A program made the position numbers and the translations under genes. From Lachnospiraceae bacterium UBA5902 (GTDB lineage: Bacteria > Bacillota > Clostridia > Lachnospirales > Lachnospiraceae), in NCBI GenBank assembly GCA_002431865.1, contig DJEI01000072.1, positions 61,586 through 125,585 of the forward strand: 64,000 bases of DNA, read 5' to 3'. Within the stretch, counting starts at the first letter, position 1, and every line of letters begins with the position of its first letter. The notes under the pieces are model-generated. The model was given only the letters and a program-made list of their open reading frames with translations, did not search any database and was not told the DNA's origin. Below are positions 10,454-18,782 of this stretch, in pieces.

Positions 10454-12553
10454 GTGGCAACAGTGAAATATCCGGAACCTTTAATATTTGGACTGGACAT
10501 CGGTACGCGGAGTATCGTTGGTACGGTCGGATACAGAGAACAGGAGCGGTTTCATGTAGTTGCGATGGCTGTCAAATACCATGATACCCGTTCGATGATC
10601 GACGGACAGATTCATGATATTGCGAAGGTCAGTCAGGATATTGTCGAAGTAAAACAGCAGTTAGAGAAACAGTTAGGAGGGCGCAAATTACATGATGTAT
10701 GCATTGCGGCGGCTGGTCGTGTTTTAAAGACTGCAATTGGACACGGGGAGTATGAATTCTCTGAGAATACAGTTATTACACAGGAATACATCCATTCGAT
10801 TGATCTGATCGGTGTGGAGCAGGCGCATAATGAGATCCTGCAGGAATTAAATGAGAGTCATGAGACAACAAAATATTTCTGCGTTGGCTATACCGTTGTG
10901 AAATATTTCCTGAACAATTACGAGATTACGAATCTGGAAGGACACAAGGGAACGCAGATTGCAGCCGATGTGCTTGCAACATTTCTCCCGGAAGAGGTTG
11001 TGGACAGTCTGTATGCGGCTGTGGAGCAGGCTGGATTGTATGTGACAAACCTTACATTGGAACCAATCGCGGCGATGACGGTAGCGATTCCGGAGCAGTA
11101 CCGCCTTTTGAACATTGCACTGATCGATATCGGGGCCGGAACGTCCGATATCTGTATTACAAAAGATGGAAGTGTGATCGCGTATGGTATGATCCCGGCG
11201 GCCGGAGACGAGCTGACCGAGGCACTGGTAAAGAAATATCTGATTGATTTCCAGACTGCGGAGAAGTTAAAGATGGTCAGTGCACGCCGGAAATCAGTTA
11301 CATATAAAGATATTATGGGAATATCCCACAAGATCACTCCGGAGGAAATCTATCAGACGACGGAGGAAGTAAAAGAGGGGATTTCAAAGAAGATTGCGGA
11401 TAAGATCATCGAATTGAACGGCGGAACAAGCGTCAGTGCGGTGTTTGTAGTTGGCGGTGGTGGAAAGCTGCCCGGATTTACGGATACATTGGCGGAGAAT
11501 CTGGATCTTCCGGCAGAGCGTGTGGCTCTGCGTGGCGAAGAAGTCATGAATACGATTGATTTTCAGGTGGAGGGTATCAAGAAAGACCCGCTCTATGTGA
11601 CACCAATCGGTATCTGTCTGAACTTCTTTGACCAGAAGAACAACTTCATCTTTGTCAACGTAAACGGTGAACGTGTGAAGCTGTATAACAATGATAAGCT
11701 GACGATCTTTGATGCGGCAGTACAGTATGGTATTCCAAACGAAGATATCTTCCCGAAGCGTGGCGATGATATCACATTTAAGATAAATGAAAAGACACGG
11801 ATTGTGCGTGGGTACAGCGGAGAGGCTGCGGTGATCACCCAGAACGGAAGGACTTCCGGTATGAATGCAGTGATCGAGGCAAATGATAACATTAGGATTC
11901 AGCCATCCACAAAGGGCAGATCTGCGGAGATCGAGTTATCGACACTTCCGGAATATGCGGGCATGCTGACCTTTAAGGTGAATGGAAATGAGGTATCCTG
12001 TCCGAAATTTGCAACGGTAAATGGTGAATTTGCATCGTCCATGTACCAGATTCAGGATGGGGATGATGTTTGTATGCGGAATTATTATACCGTGGGACAG
12101 TTGCGCACATTTATGGATCTGACAACGGATTTTTATGCGTATGTCAATCATCAGATTGCCGATGAAGATGAGAAAATCTATGAAAATTTTGAGGTGGAGT
12201 TTGTCACACGGAAGGAAGAGACGCCAATTATCCCGGATGATGAAATCGTGGAAGCTGCAGACGAAGCAGCTGTCACGGAAGAAATTGGTAAAACAGTGGA
12301 GGAGCAGAATATAGTACCGCAGTCACAGCCGGTATCGGATGCAGCCCGGATGATTACCGTTGTGGTAAATAAAACACCTGTCACTCTTACAGGAAAGCAG
12401 AATTATACATTTGTGGATATTCTGGATGTATATCCGTTTGATCTCTCTACGATGCGTGGAAAGCGTCTCGTCACAAATGTAAATGGCATACATGCAGAAT
12501 TTATACAGCCAATTGATGAAGGGGCTGTGATCGATATTTATTGGGAGAACTAG
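10454..12553 (+). CDS. FtsA-like ATPase with long C-terminal extension
   Basis: 699 residues, starting at GTG 10454 with GGAGG 8 bases ahead. Residues about 10-390 match the actin-fold FtsA pattern: phosphate-1 loop GLDIGTRSIVG, an SHS2-like insert, IDIGAGTSDICI as phosphate-2 loop, and FVVGGGGKLPGF as adenosine motif. True FtsA is about 420 residues and ends in an amphipathic membrane helix; this one instead continues for about 300 residues with two ubiquitin/S4-like beta-rich stretches and an acidic linker. It may be a second FtsA paralogue with a cell-envelope or division role. The diguanylate cyclase gene starts 3 bases after its stop, suggesting one operon. Confidence 0.78.
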   Translation: MATVKYPEPLIFGLDIGTRSIVGTVGYREQERFHVVAMAVKYHDTRSMIDGQIHDIAKVSQDIVEVKQQLEKQLGGRKLHDVCIAAAGRVLKTAIGHGEYEFSENTVITQEYIHSIDLIGVEQAHNEILQELNESHETTKYFCVGYTVVKYFLNNYEITNLEGHKGTQIAADVLATFLPEEVVDSLYAAVEQAGLYVTNLTLEPIAAMTVAIPEQYRLLNIALIDIGAGTSDICITKDGSVIAYGMIPAAGDELTEALVKKYLIDFQTAEKLKMVSARRKSVTYKDIMGISHKITPEEIYQTTEEVKEGISKKIADKIIELNGGTSVSAVFVVGGGGKLPGFTDTLAENLDLPAERVALRGEEVMNTIDFQVEGIKKDPLYVTPIGICLNFFDQKNNFIFVNVNGERVKLYNNDKLTIFDAAVQYGIPNEDIFPKRGDDITFKINEKTRIVRGYSGEAAVITQNGRTSGMNAVIEANDNIRIQPSTKGRSAEIELSTLPEYAGMLTFKVNGNEVSCPKFATVNGEFASSMYQIQDGDDVCMRNYYTVGQLRTFMDLTTDFYAYVNHQIADEDEKIYENFEVEFVTRKEETPIIPDDEIVEAADEAAVTEEIGKTVEEQNIVPQSQPVSDAARMITVVVNKTPVTLTGKQNYTFVDILDVYPFDLSTMRGKRLVTNVNGIHAEFIQPIDEGAVIDIYWEN

Positions 12554-12555
12554 AC

Positions 12556-14253
12556 ATGCAGGATATTACGGAAAAGCTCATTAAAAATTACACAGTATAT
12601 CATAAGATTTTTTATATTTTTATGGTTTTGCTCACTGTGCTGTCACGCGTTATGAAGTTCACCGACAACACACCGGTCTGCGTGACATTTGCGACTGTTG
12701 TGTTTGTGTTTGCACTGTTTGACAGTGTGTTTTACCACATGGGTGTGTTCAGGAACATGAAGGTTTTGACGGCCTTTCGGTTGATTGAGATTACTACATA
12801 CAGCATTTTCGTATCATTTGTTCCGTATGAGGGCGTACTGCTTGTTGGTATGTTTATGGTCCTGTTCCTGCTCGCATTGGAATTTATCATTCTTGGTTCA
12901 CACTATGACAAGGGAACGATTTTAGTCCGCAAGATGATGCTGCTTATACCGATGTTTATCAATCTGTGCCTGTCATTGCAGTTTCGGAGAGAGACTTTCT
13001 GGTTCTGTTATGTGCTTGTGCTTGCAATCTTTGTTGTGACATTGTTGTTCGTGACGGAACTTCTGGAGTACTCGAACGATGCATATGAGGCGTATTATAC
13101 GCAGCTTGTATTAGAGCGGAATGACATACAGGATAAAAATGCAAAACTGGAAGAATATCAGGAAAAAGTAAAGACTGTAAATGAACGTGTGAATTATCAG
13201 AAGATTGAGCTGGCACGCGTGGTAAATGATCTGGAACAGGCAAATCGGGAGATTGAGTCCCAGACTGAAATCATGCGTTATATGGCGTCTTCGTTTGATA
13301 TCAACAAGAATATCAATGTGATCGTGGATGCAATCATGGATGTAAAGAATCCAAAGCTCTGTGCGGTGTATATGGATGGCGCGGTTAATTCGGACAATCG
13401 CGGACTCTGTATCATCAAGACGGATTATGCTTCGATGGAACGCCGTCTGCGCAAGGATTTTCAGAAGATTTATTCGGATTTTGCCGAAAGCCGGAAGACG
13501 ACGGAGCTGCTTGTCGGCGATGAATTAAAGGAACTGCGTTTTATCGGCGAGACAAGCATCAAAAGTCTGGTGAAGCTTGCAATGATCGACGACAACAAGC
13601 AGTATGGTATGATGCTGATCGCATCCGATGAGGAGAATTTCTTCGAGAAGGGAATCTCGTACTATGAAACCTGCCTGGTGGAATATAATGTATCTGTCAA
13701 GAGTACAAAGCTGTATTTACAGACACAGGATATGGCGCGCAAGGACGGCCTGACACAGATTTATAACCGTGTTTACTTTGGACAGTTGTTTGCAGCGGCG
13801 GCAGAGGAAGCGACGAAAAAACAGCAACCGTTATCTGTGGCACTGTTTGACATTGATAAGTTTAAGAATATTAATGATACATATGGACATCTTGCCGGTG
13901 ATAAGGTTATCAAGATGGTGGCATCCATTGACGATAAATTTGCAAGGGCACATGGGGGATTTGCCTGTCGGTATGGCGGTGAGGAATTCCTGCTTGTATT
14001 GCCGGGTTACGATGAGACGCAGGCATTGCCGATCCTAGAGGAAATGCATAAGGAGATCCAGACAACGATCGTACAGTACGATGACAAGAAAATTCCGGTC
14101 AATGTATGTATTGGTCTGTCAGCATATCCGACGATCTGTAGGGATACCAATATCCTTGTAAACCGCGCAGATAAGTCGATGTACTATGGGAAAAAGCATG
14201 GACGTGGCAGACTGGTCGTTGACAATCCGGCGGTGGATGATATGCAGTCTTGA
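12556..14253 (+). CDS. membrane diguanylate cyclase (GGDEF domain)
   Basis: Makes cyclic di-GMP from two GTP. 565 residues from ATG 12556, with GGGAG ahead; the in-frame TTG 12541 lies inside the preceding gene. The N-terminal 180 residues hold about six membrane helices, followed by a coiled coil (about 185-240), a GAF-like sensory region (about 245-395) and the GGDEF domain. The active-site motif reads RYGGEEF near residue 472-478, intact for catalysis. The RxxD inhibitory site expected just upstream is not present, so product inhibition there is unlikely. The signal sensed is unknown. Operon partner of the FtsA-like gene. Confidence 0.92.
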   Translation: MQDITEKLIKNYTVYHKIFYIFMVLLTVLSRVMKFTDNTPVCVTFATVVFVFALFDSVFYHMGVFRNMKVLTAFRLIEITTYSIFVSFVPYEGVLLVGMFMVLFLLALEFIILGSHYDKGTILVRKMMLLIPMFINLCLSLQFRRETFWFCYVLVLAIFVVTLLFVTELLEYSNDAYEAYYTQLVLERNDIQDKNAKLEEYQEKVKTVNERVNYQKIELARVVNDLEQANREIESQTEIMRYMASSFDINKNINVIVDAIMDVKNPKLCAVYMDGAVNSDNRGLCIIKTDYASMERRLRKDFQKIYSDFAESRKTTELLVGDELKELRFIGETSIKSLVKLAMIDDNKQYGMMLIASDEENFFEKGISYYETCLVEYNVSVKSTKLYLQTQDMARKDGLTQIYNRVYFGQLFAAAAEEATKKQQPLSVALFDIDKFKNINDTYGHLAGDKVIKMVASIDDKFARAHGGFACRYGGEEFLLVLPGYDETQALPILEEMHKEIQTTIVQYDDKKIPVNVCIGLSAYPTICRDTNILVNRADKSMYYGKKHGRGRLVVDNPAVDDMQS

Positions 14254-14313
14254 GATTCTGAAACAAAGTTTAAAATTGTATTGGAAAAAAGACATTTATT
14301 TACAGATTTTTGG

Positions 14314-14342
14314 TTGTATACAAACCTTGATTTGTTTATAAT
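14314..14342 (+). promoter_or_regulatory. predicted promoter of pta-ackA
   Basis: TTGTAT (14314-14319), 17-base spacer, TATAAT (14337-14342), 46 bases before the pta start. The spacer holds ACAAA and TTTGT as a short inverted repeat, a possible but unproven operator. Confidence 0.7.
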
Positions 14343-14387
14343 GTAAAAAGATGTGAGTTGAAACTATAAAAGCAGAGGAGAAGAACA

Positions 14388-15404
14388 GTGGCATTTATTG
14401 ATTCAATTAAAAAAAGAGCAAAACAAAACAAGAAAACAATTGTATTACCGGAAACTGCCGATATGCGTACATTAGAGGCGGCGCATAAGATTTTGCAGGA
14501 AGAAATTGCCGACATAATTTTAGTTGGTGACAAACAGACGATTATAAAGAAAGCAAATGGACTGGATCTGACAGGCGCGAAATTCGTAGATCCATATGAC
14601 TGCGACAAGTTAAACGACTATGTATCAATTTTGGTAGAGCTTCGTAAGAAGAAGGGTATGACACCGGAAGAGGCAAAGGAACTGCTTTTAACAAACGTCC
14701 TGTATTTTGGCTGCATCATGGTAAAGGCAGGCGATGCAGATGGAATGGTTGCAGGAGCTGTGAACTCTTCTGCAAATGTATTGCGTGCAGCATTGCAGAT
14801 TTTAAAGACTGCACCAGATACAAAGCTGGTATCCGCATTCTTCTTAGTGGTAGTACCAAACTGTGAGATGGGTGAGCATGGAACATTCATTTTCTCAGAT
14901 GCAGGATTAAATCAGTTTCCGGATGCGAGAGAGCTTGCGGCAATCGCAGAGAGCTCTGCGAAGTCATTTGAGCTTCTGGTAGAGGCAGAACCAATTGTTG
15001 CGATGTTATCCTATTCTACAAAGGGAAGTGCACATCATCCGGAGATCGATAAGGTGATCGAGGCATGTAAGATTGTAAATGAGGAATGTCCGGATCTGAA
15101 GTGCGATGGTGAATTGCAGAGTGATGCGGCAATTGTGCCGGAAGTAGCTGCTTCCAAGGCACCGGGCAGTGTTGTAGCCGGAAAGGCAAATGTATTGATC
15201 TTCCCGGATCTGGATGCCGGAAATATCAGTTATAAACTTGTTCAGCGTCTGGCAAAGGCAGATGCATATGGACCAATTACACAAGGTATTGCAAAGCCGG
15301 TTAACGATCTGTCCAGAGGATGTTCAGCAGATGATATCGTTGGTGTCGTTGCGATTACAGCTGTTCAGGCGCAGGCACTTGACAAAGAACAGATAAAAAG
15401 ATAG
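14388..15404 (+). CDS. pta: phosphate acetyltransferase
   Basis: Converts acetyl-CoA and phosphate to acetyl phosphate, the first step of acetate fermentation. 338 residues, the short Pta form without the N-terminal regulatory domains of the E. coli enzyme. Starts with GTG 14388 behind GGAGAAG. Typical stretches are VLPETADMRTLEAA, DGMVAGA, SYSTKGSAHHPE, DGELQSDAAIVPEVA and LIFPDLDAGNISYKLVQR. ackA follows after 15 bases and completes the acetate pathway that yields ATP by substrate-level phosphorylation. Confidence 0.97.
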   Translation: MAFIDSIKKRAKQNKKTIVLPETADMRTLEAAHKILQEEIADIILVGDKQTIIKKANGLDLTGAKFVDPYDCDKLNDYVSILVELRKKKGMTPEEAKELLLTNVLYFGCIMVKAGDADGMVAGAVNSSANVLRAALQILKTAPDTKLVSAFFLVVVPNCEMGEHGTFIFSDAGLNQFPDARELAAIAESSAKSFELLVEAEPIVAMLSYSTKGSAHHPEIDKVIEACKIVNEECPDLKCDGELQSDAAIVPEVAASKAPGSVVAGKANVLIFPDLDAGNISYKLVQRLAKADAYGPITQGIAKPVNDLSRGCSADDIVGVVAITAVQAQALDKEQIKR

Positions 15405-15419
15405 AGAAAGTGTGGATAT

Positions 15420-16610
15420 ATGAAGGTATTAGTAATTAATTGTGGTAGTTCTTCCCTTAAGTACCAGTTGATCGACTCGGACACAGAGCAGGTACTGGCA
15501 AAGGGAATCTGTGAAAGAATCAAATTAGATGGTTCATTGACACATCAGGCAACTGGTAAGGAAAAGATACAGATTGAGGCACCGATGCCGGATCATAGCG
15601 CAGCTGTAAAGCTTGTGCTGCAGTATCTGCTGGATGAGAAGTTTGGTGCAATCAAAAATCTGGATGAGATTGCAGCAGTTGGACATCGTGTGGTACATGG
15701 CGGCGAGAAGTTTTCTTCTGCAGTTCTGATCGATGAGGAAGTAATTGCAGCAATTGAGGAGTGCAGTGATTTAGCTCCGCTTCATAACCCAGCCAATCTG
15801 ATTGGCATCCGCGCATGTCAGGAACTGATGCCGGGTGTTCCACAGGCTGCAGTGTTTGATACGGCATTCCATCAGACTATGCCGGATTATGCATATACAT
15901 ATGGTATTCCATATGAGTATTATGAAAAATACAAGGTTCGTCGTTACGGCTTCCATGGAACGAGTCACAGCTTTGTATCTAAACGTACAGCCGAATTGCT
16001 TGGAAAGGATATCAAAGATACGAAGATTATCGTATGTCATCTTGGCGGTGGCGCGAGCATCTGTGCAGTCGAGGGTGGAAAATCAATTGATACAACCATG
16101 GGGCTCACACCACTCGAAGGTATCACGATGGGAACAAGAAGCGGAAATATTGATCCCGCGATTATCGAATATATTGCGAACAAGGAAGGAAAGACAATTA
16201 CAGAGATTATCAGCATGCTCAACAAGGAGTCTGGTGTTTATGGTATCTCTGGAAAGTCCAGTGATTTCCGTGACCTGAACAAGGGCATTGCGGAAGGTGA
16301 TAAGCGCTGTGAGATCGCAATGAATGTATTTACTTACCAGGCAGCAAAGTTTATCGGTGGTTATGTGGCAGCGATGAACGGTGTGGATGCGATTGTATTT
16401 ACGGCCGGCGTCGGTGAGAATGATCCAAAGGTAAGAAAGGATACGTGCAGCCATCTTGGATATCTGGGTGTGGAGATTGATGATGAAGCAAATAAGCTCC
16501 GTGGAGAAGAGTTAAAGATCTCAACAGATAATTCTAAGGTGCCAGTGTATGTTGTACCGACAAACGAGGAGCTTGCAATCGCAAGAGAGACTGTTGCACT
16601 TGCGAAATAA
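15420..16610 (+). CDS. ackA: acetate kinase
   Basis: Converts acetyl phosphate and ADP to acetate and ATP. 396 residues of the ASKHA fold, with the N-terminal signature VLVINCGSSSLKYQL, the substrate-site segment VGHRVVHGGEKF, the second signature RYGFHGTSHSFVSKR, and the nucleotide-binding HLGGGASICAV and FTAGVGEN. Cotranscribed with pta from the promoter at 14314. No clear terminator lies behind it; the rpmF promoter follows 28 bases after the stop. Confidence 0.98.
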   Translation: MKVLVINCGSSSLKYQLIDSDTEQVLAKGICERIKLDGSLTHQATGKEKIQIEAPMPDHSAAVKLVLQYLLDEKFGAIKNLDEIAAVGHRVVHGGEKFSSAVLIDEEVIAAIEECSDLAPLHNPANLIGIRACQELMPGVPQAAVFDTAFHQTMPDYAYTYGIPYEYYEKYKVRRYGFHGTSHSFVSKRTAELLGKDIKDTKIIVCHLGGGASICAVEGGKSIDTTMGLTPLEGITMGTRSGNIDPAIIEYIANKEGKTITEIISMLNKESGVYGISGKSSDFRDLNKGIAEGDKRCEIAMNVFTYQAAKFIGGYVAAMNGVDAIVFTAGVGENDPKVRKDTCSHLGYLGVEIDDEANKLRGEELKISTDNSKVPVYVVPTNEELAIARETVALAK

Positions 16611-16637
16611 ATATTTTATAAAAAATGAAAAATACCG

Positions 16638-16666
16638 TTGACATCAGATAGATTTGTTTGTATAAT
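16638..16666 (+). promoter_or_regulatory. strong predicted promoter of rpmF
   Basis: TTGACA (16638-16643), 17-base spacer, TATAAT (16661-16666): both boxes match the sigma-A consensus exactly, as expected for a ribosomal protein gene. Confidence 0.85.
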
Positions 16667-16710
16667 GAGCAAAGTGTGATTTTAAGTGTATTCTTGAAGG
16701 AGGTGTAAGG

Positions 16711-16890
16711 ATGTCCATTTGTCCTAAGAATAAAAGTTCAAAAGCAAGACGTGACAAGCGTAGAGCAAACTGGAAGATGACAGTTCCTGGCTTGGTAAAG
16801 TGCAGCAAGTGTGGAGCGCTTATGATGCCACACAGAGTATGCAAGGCTTGCGGTTCCTATAATAAGAAAGAAATCATCTCTGCTGAGTAA
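16711..16890 (+). CDS. rpmF: 50S ribosomal protein L32
   Basis: 59-residue large-subunit protein. It begins MSICPKNKSSKARRDKRRAN, has the Arg/Lys-rich N-terminus of L32, and carries a zinc ribbon of two CxxC pairs (CSKCG and CKACG). AAGGAGG lies 8 bases before the ATG. It has its own consensus promoter and hairpin terminator, so it is expressed as a single gene here. The DUF177 (YceD) gene that usually precedes rpmF in Firmicutes is not present. Confidence 0.97.
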   Translation: MSICPKNKSSKARRDKRRANWKMTVPGLVKCSKCGALMMPHRVCKACGSYNKKEIISAE

Positions 16891-16906
16891 TTCACTGAAA
16901 TGAAAG

Positions 16907-16952
16907 AAAAAGACTTTTCATCGAGAGGTTCTCGTTGAAAAGTCTTTTTTTG
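16907..16952 (+). terminator. terminator after rpmF
   Basis: Long hairpin pairing 16907-16924 with 16931-16949 (one T-T mismatch) around the loop AGAGGTT, ending in a run of T. It separates rpmF from the plsX promoter. Confidence 0.92.
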
Positions 16953-16964
16953 TGTCTTGATTTC

Positions 16965-16993
16965 TTGACGAAAGAAAAGGATACATCTATAAT
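16965..16993 (+). promoter_or_regulatory. predicted promoter of plsX-rnc-smc-ftsY
   Basis: TTGACG (16965-16970), 17-base spacer, TATAAT (16988-16993), 55 bases before the plsX ATG. Because gene gaps behind it are very short, it probably drives at least plsX, rnc, smc and ftsY. Confidence 0.8.
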
Positions 16994-17048
16994 ATATAGG
17001 ATTATGTGGTCTATCATGTTGTATAACAAGGAAGGGTTCAGATAAAGA

Positions 17049-18071
17049 ATGGAAAATATTGTAATAGCAATTGATACAATGGGTACGGATAATGGAAGTG
17101 CATATTTTATACAGGGCATTGCAGAGGCGATGGATCAGTATGATGACCTTTCCTTTATCGTAACTGGAAAAGAAGAGGAATTAAAAACGTATATTGATCA
17201 GTATGGATGTGATAAGACACGGATCGAGATCATCAATGCAACCGAGGAAATCACCTGTCATGACGCACCGGTTGATGCAATTCGCCGTAAGAAGAATTCT
17301 TCTATGGTATTGGCATTAAATGCTGTGAAGGAAGGTAAAGCAGCGGCCTGTATTTCCGGTGGTAATTCCGGCGCACTGCTTGCCGGTGGACAGTTCCTCG
17401 TTGGCAGAGCCAAGGGCGTAAAACGGACACCGTTAGCACCGCTGATTCCACACAGGTATGGTTCTTCGCTGCTGATCGACTGTGGCGCAAATGTCGATGC
17501 AAAACCGGAAAATCTGGTACAGTTTGCAAAGATGGGTTCCATCTATATGAAGAACATTGAGGGTATTGAGAATCCGCGAGTTGGTATCATTAATATCGGT
17601 GCAGAGGATGAAAAGGGAAACGAGCTTGTGAAATCCACAATTCCGCTGCTGCGTGAATGTAAGGATATCAACTTTATTGGCAGTGTGGAATCCCGTGATA
17701 TCCCGAACGGTCCGGCAGATGTGTTAGTCTGTGAGGCGTTTGTCGGAAATGTCCTGCTCAAATTCTTTGAGGGACTTGGCAAAATGTTTATGGCAGAGAT
17801 CAAGGATACATTAAAGAGCAGTGTCAAGACAAAAATCGGTGGTGCACTCATCTACAAGCCGATCAAGAAGACATTTAAACGGTACATGGCGGATGATAAG
17901 GGTGGTGCACCATTGCTCGGCTTAAAAGGTCTGGTTGTAAAAATACATGGTAACTGCAAAGATACAGAGGTGCGTTCTGCCATCGAGCAGTGTCGTAACT
18001 TTGTGAAAAAAGATGTTACAAATCAGATCATTCGTACATTTGTAGAGGAAGAAAACAAAGGGGAGAACTAA
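17049..18071 (+). CDS. plsX: phosphate acyltransferase PlsX
   Basis: Makes acyl phosphate from acyl-ACP, the first step of the PlsX/Y phospholipid pathway. 340 residues, with IAIDTMGTDNG at the N-terminus, ISGGNSGALLAGG, PLIPHRYGSSLLIDCGAN, INIGAEDEKGN and the C-terminal GGAPLLGLKGLVVKIHG. A weak GGAAGGG lies 12 bases ahead of the ATG. The acyl carrier protein gene acpP that often follows plsX is missing: rnc starts one base after the stop. Confidence 0.97.
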   Translation: MENIVIAIDTMGTDNGSAYFIQGIAEAMDQYDDLSFIVTGKEEELKTYIDQYGCDKTRIEIINATEEITCHDAPVDAIRRKKNSSMVLALNAVKEGKAAACISGGNSGALLAGGQFLVGRAKGVKRTPLAPLIPHRYGSSLLIDCGANVDAKPENLVQFAKMGSIYMKNIEGIENPRVGIINIGAEDEKGNELVKSTIPLLRECKDINFIGSVESRDIPNGPADVLVCEAFVGNVLLKFFEGLGKMFMAEIKDTLKSSVKTKIGGALIYKPIKKTFKRYMADDKGGAPLLGLKGLVVKIHGNCKDTEVRSAIEQCRNFVKKDVTNQIIRTFVEEENKGEN

Positions 18072-18072
18072 A

Positions 18073-18774
18073 ATGGAGAAGGAAGGATCACTCAGTGAGC
18101 TGGAAGCACTGATCGGATATACCTTTCAGGATATCAAACATTTGGAGACTGCAATCACACACAAGTCCTTCGTCAACGAGAAAATGGTTGGACGTTATAT
18201 GTCGTATGAACGGTACGAGTTTCTCGGTGATGCGATTCTGGAGTTTATTGTGAGCAAGTATCTGTTTGAAAATTATCAGACGATGCCGGAGGGCGATTTG
18301 TCGAAGCTTCGTTCAAGTCTTGTCTGCGAGTTCACGTTGTCCAAGATTTCGCGGGATCTGCGGTTTGGTGAGTTTGCCCGATTTAGTAAGGGAGAGAGAC
18401 AGACGGGCGGAGCCAACCGGGATTCGATTTTGTGTGATATGTTTGAGTCTGTGCTTGGTGCAATTTATCTGGATGGTGGTATGGAATGTGCAACCGCATA
18501 TGTGGAGCGGTTTCTGCTGCAGGATATCGAACATAAACAGCGCTTCCATGATGCAAAGTCCAAGCTGCAGGAATATGTGCAGAAGCATAAGATCAACCTG
18601 AAATATGAACTGCTGGCAGAGGAAGGCCCTGACCACAACAAGCAGTTTACCGTGCGCGTCGTGTTAGACGGCAAAGAGATGGCACGGAGGGTGGCGCATT
18701 CAAAGAAAACAGCAGAGCAGTACGCAGCGTTTGAAACATTAGAGCTGCTGCATCAGCCAACTGGAAAAAGGTAA
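18073..18774 (+). CDS. rnc: ribonuclease III
   Basis: Cleaves double-stranded RNA in rRNA maturation and mRNA turnover. 233 residues: nuclease domain with the signature ERYEFLGDAILE at residues 46-57 (metal-binding Glu49 and Asp53) and the second acidic pair in CDMFESVLGAIYLDGG, then a C-terminal double-stranded-RNA-binding domain (about 160-230) with SKLQEYVQ and KKTAEQYAAFETL. Starts one base after plsX and ends 8 bases before smc, so it is in the same operon. Confidence 0.97.
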   Translation: MEKEGSLSELEALIGYTFQDIKHLETAITHKSFVNEKMVGRYMSYERYEFLGDAILEFIVSKYLFENYQTMPEGDLSKLRSSLVCEFTLSKISRDLRFGEFARFSKGERQTGGANRDSILCDMFESVLGAIYLDGGMECATAYVERFLLQDIEHKQRFHDAKSKLQEYVQKHKINLKYELLAEEGPDHNKQFTVRVVLDGKEMARRVAHSKKTAEQYAAFETLELLHQPTGKR

Positions 18775-18782
18775 GGTAACGT

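Noticed and set aside
14314-14342. Rex (redox) operator in the pta promoter
   Set aside because: ACAAA...TTTGT is short and does not match the TTGTTAA-type Rex site.
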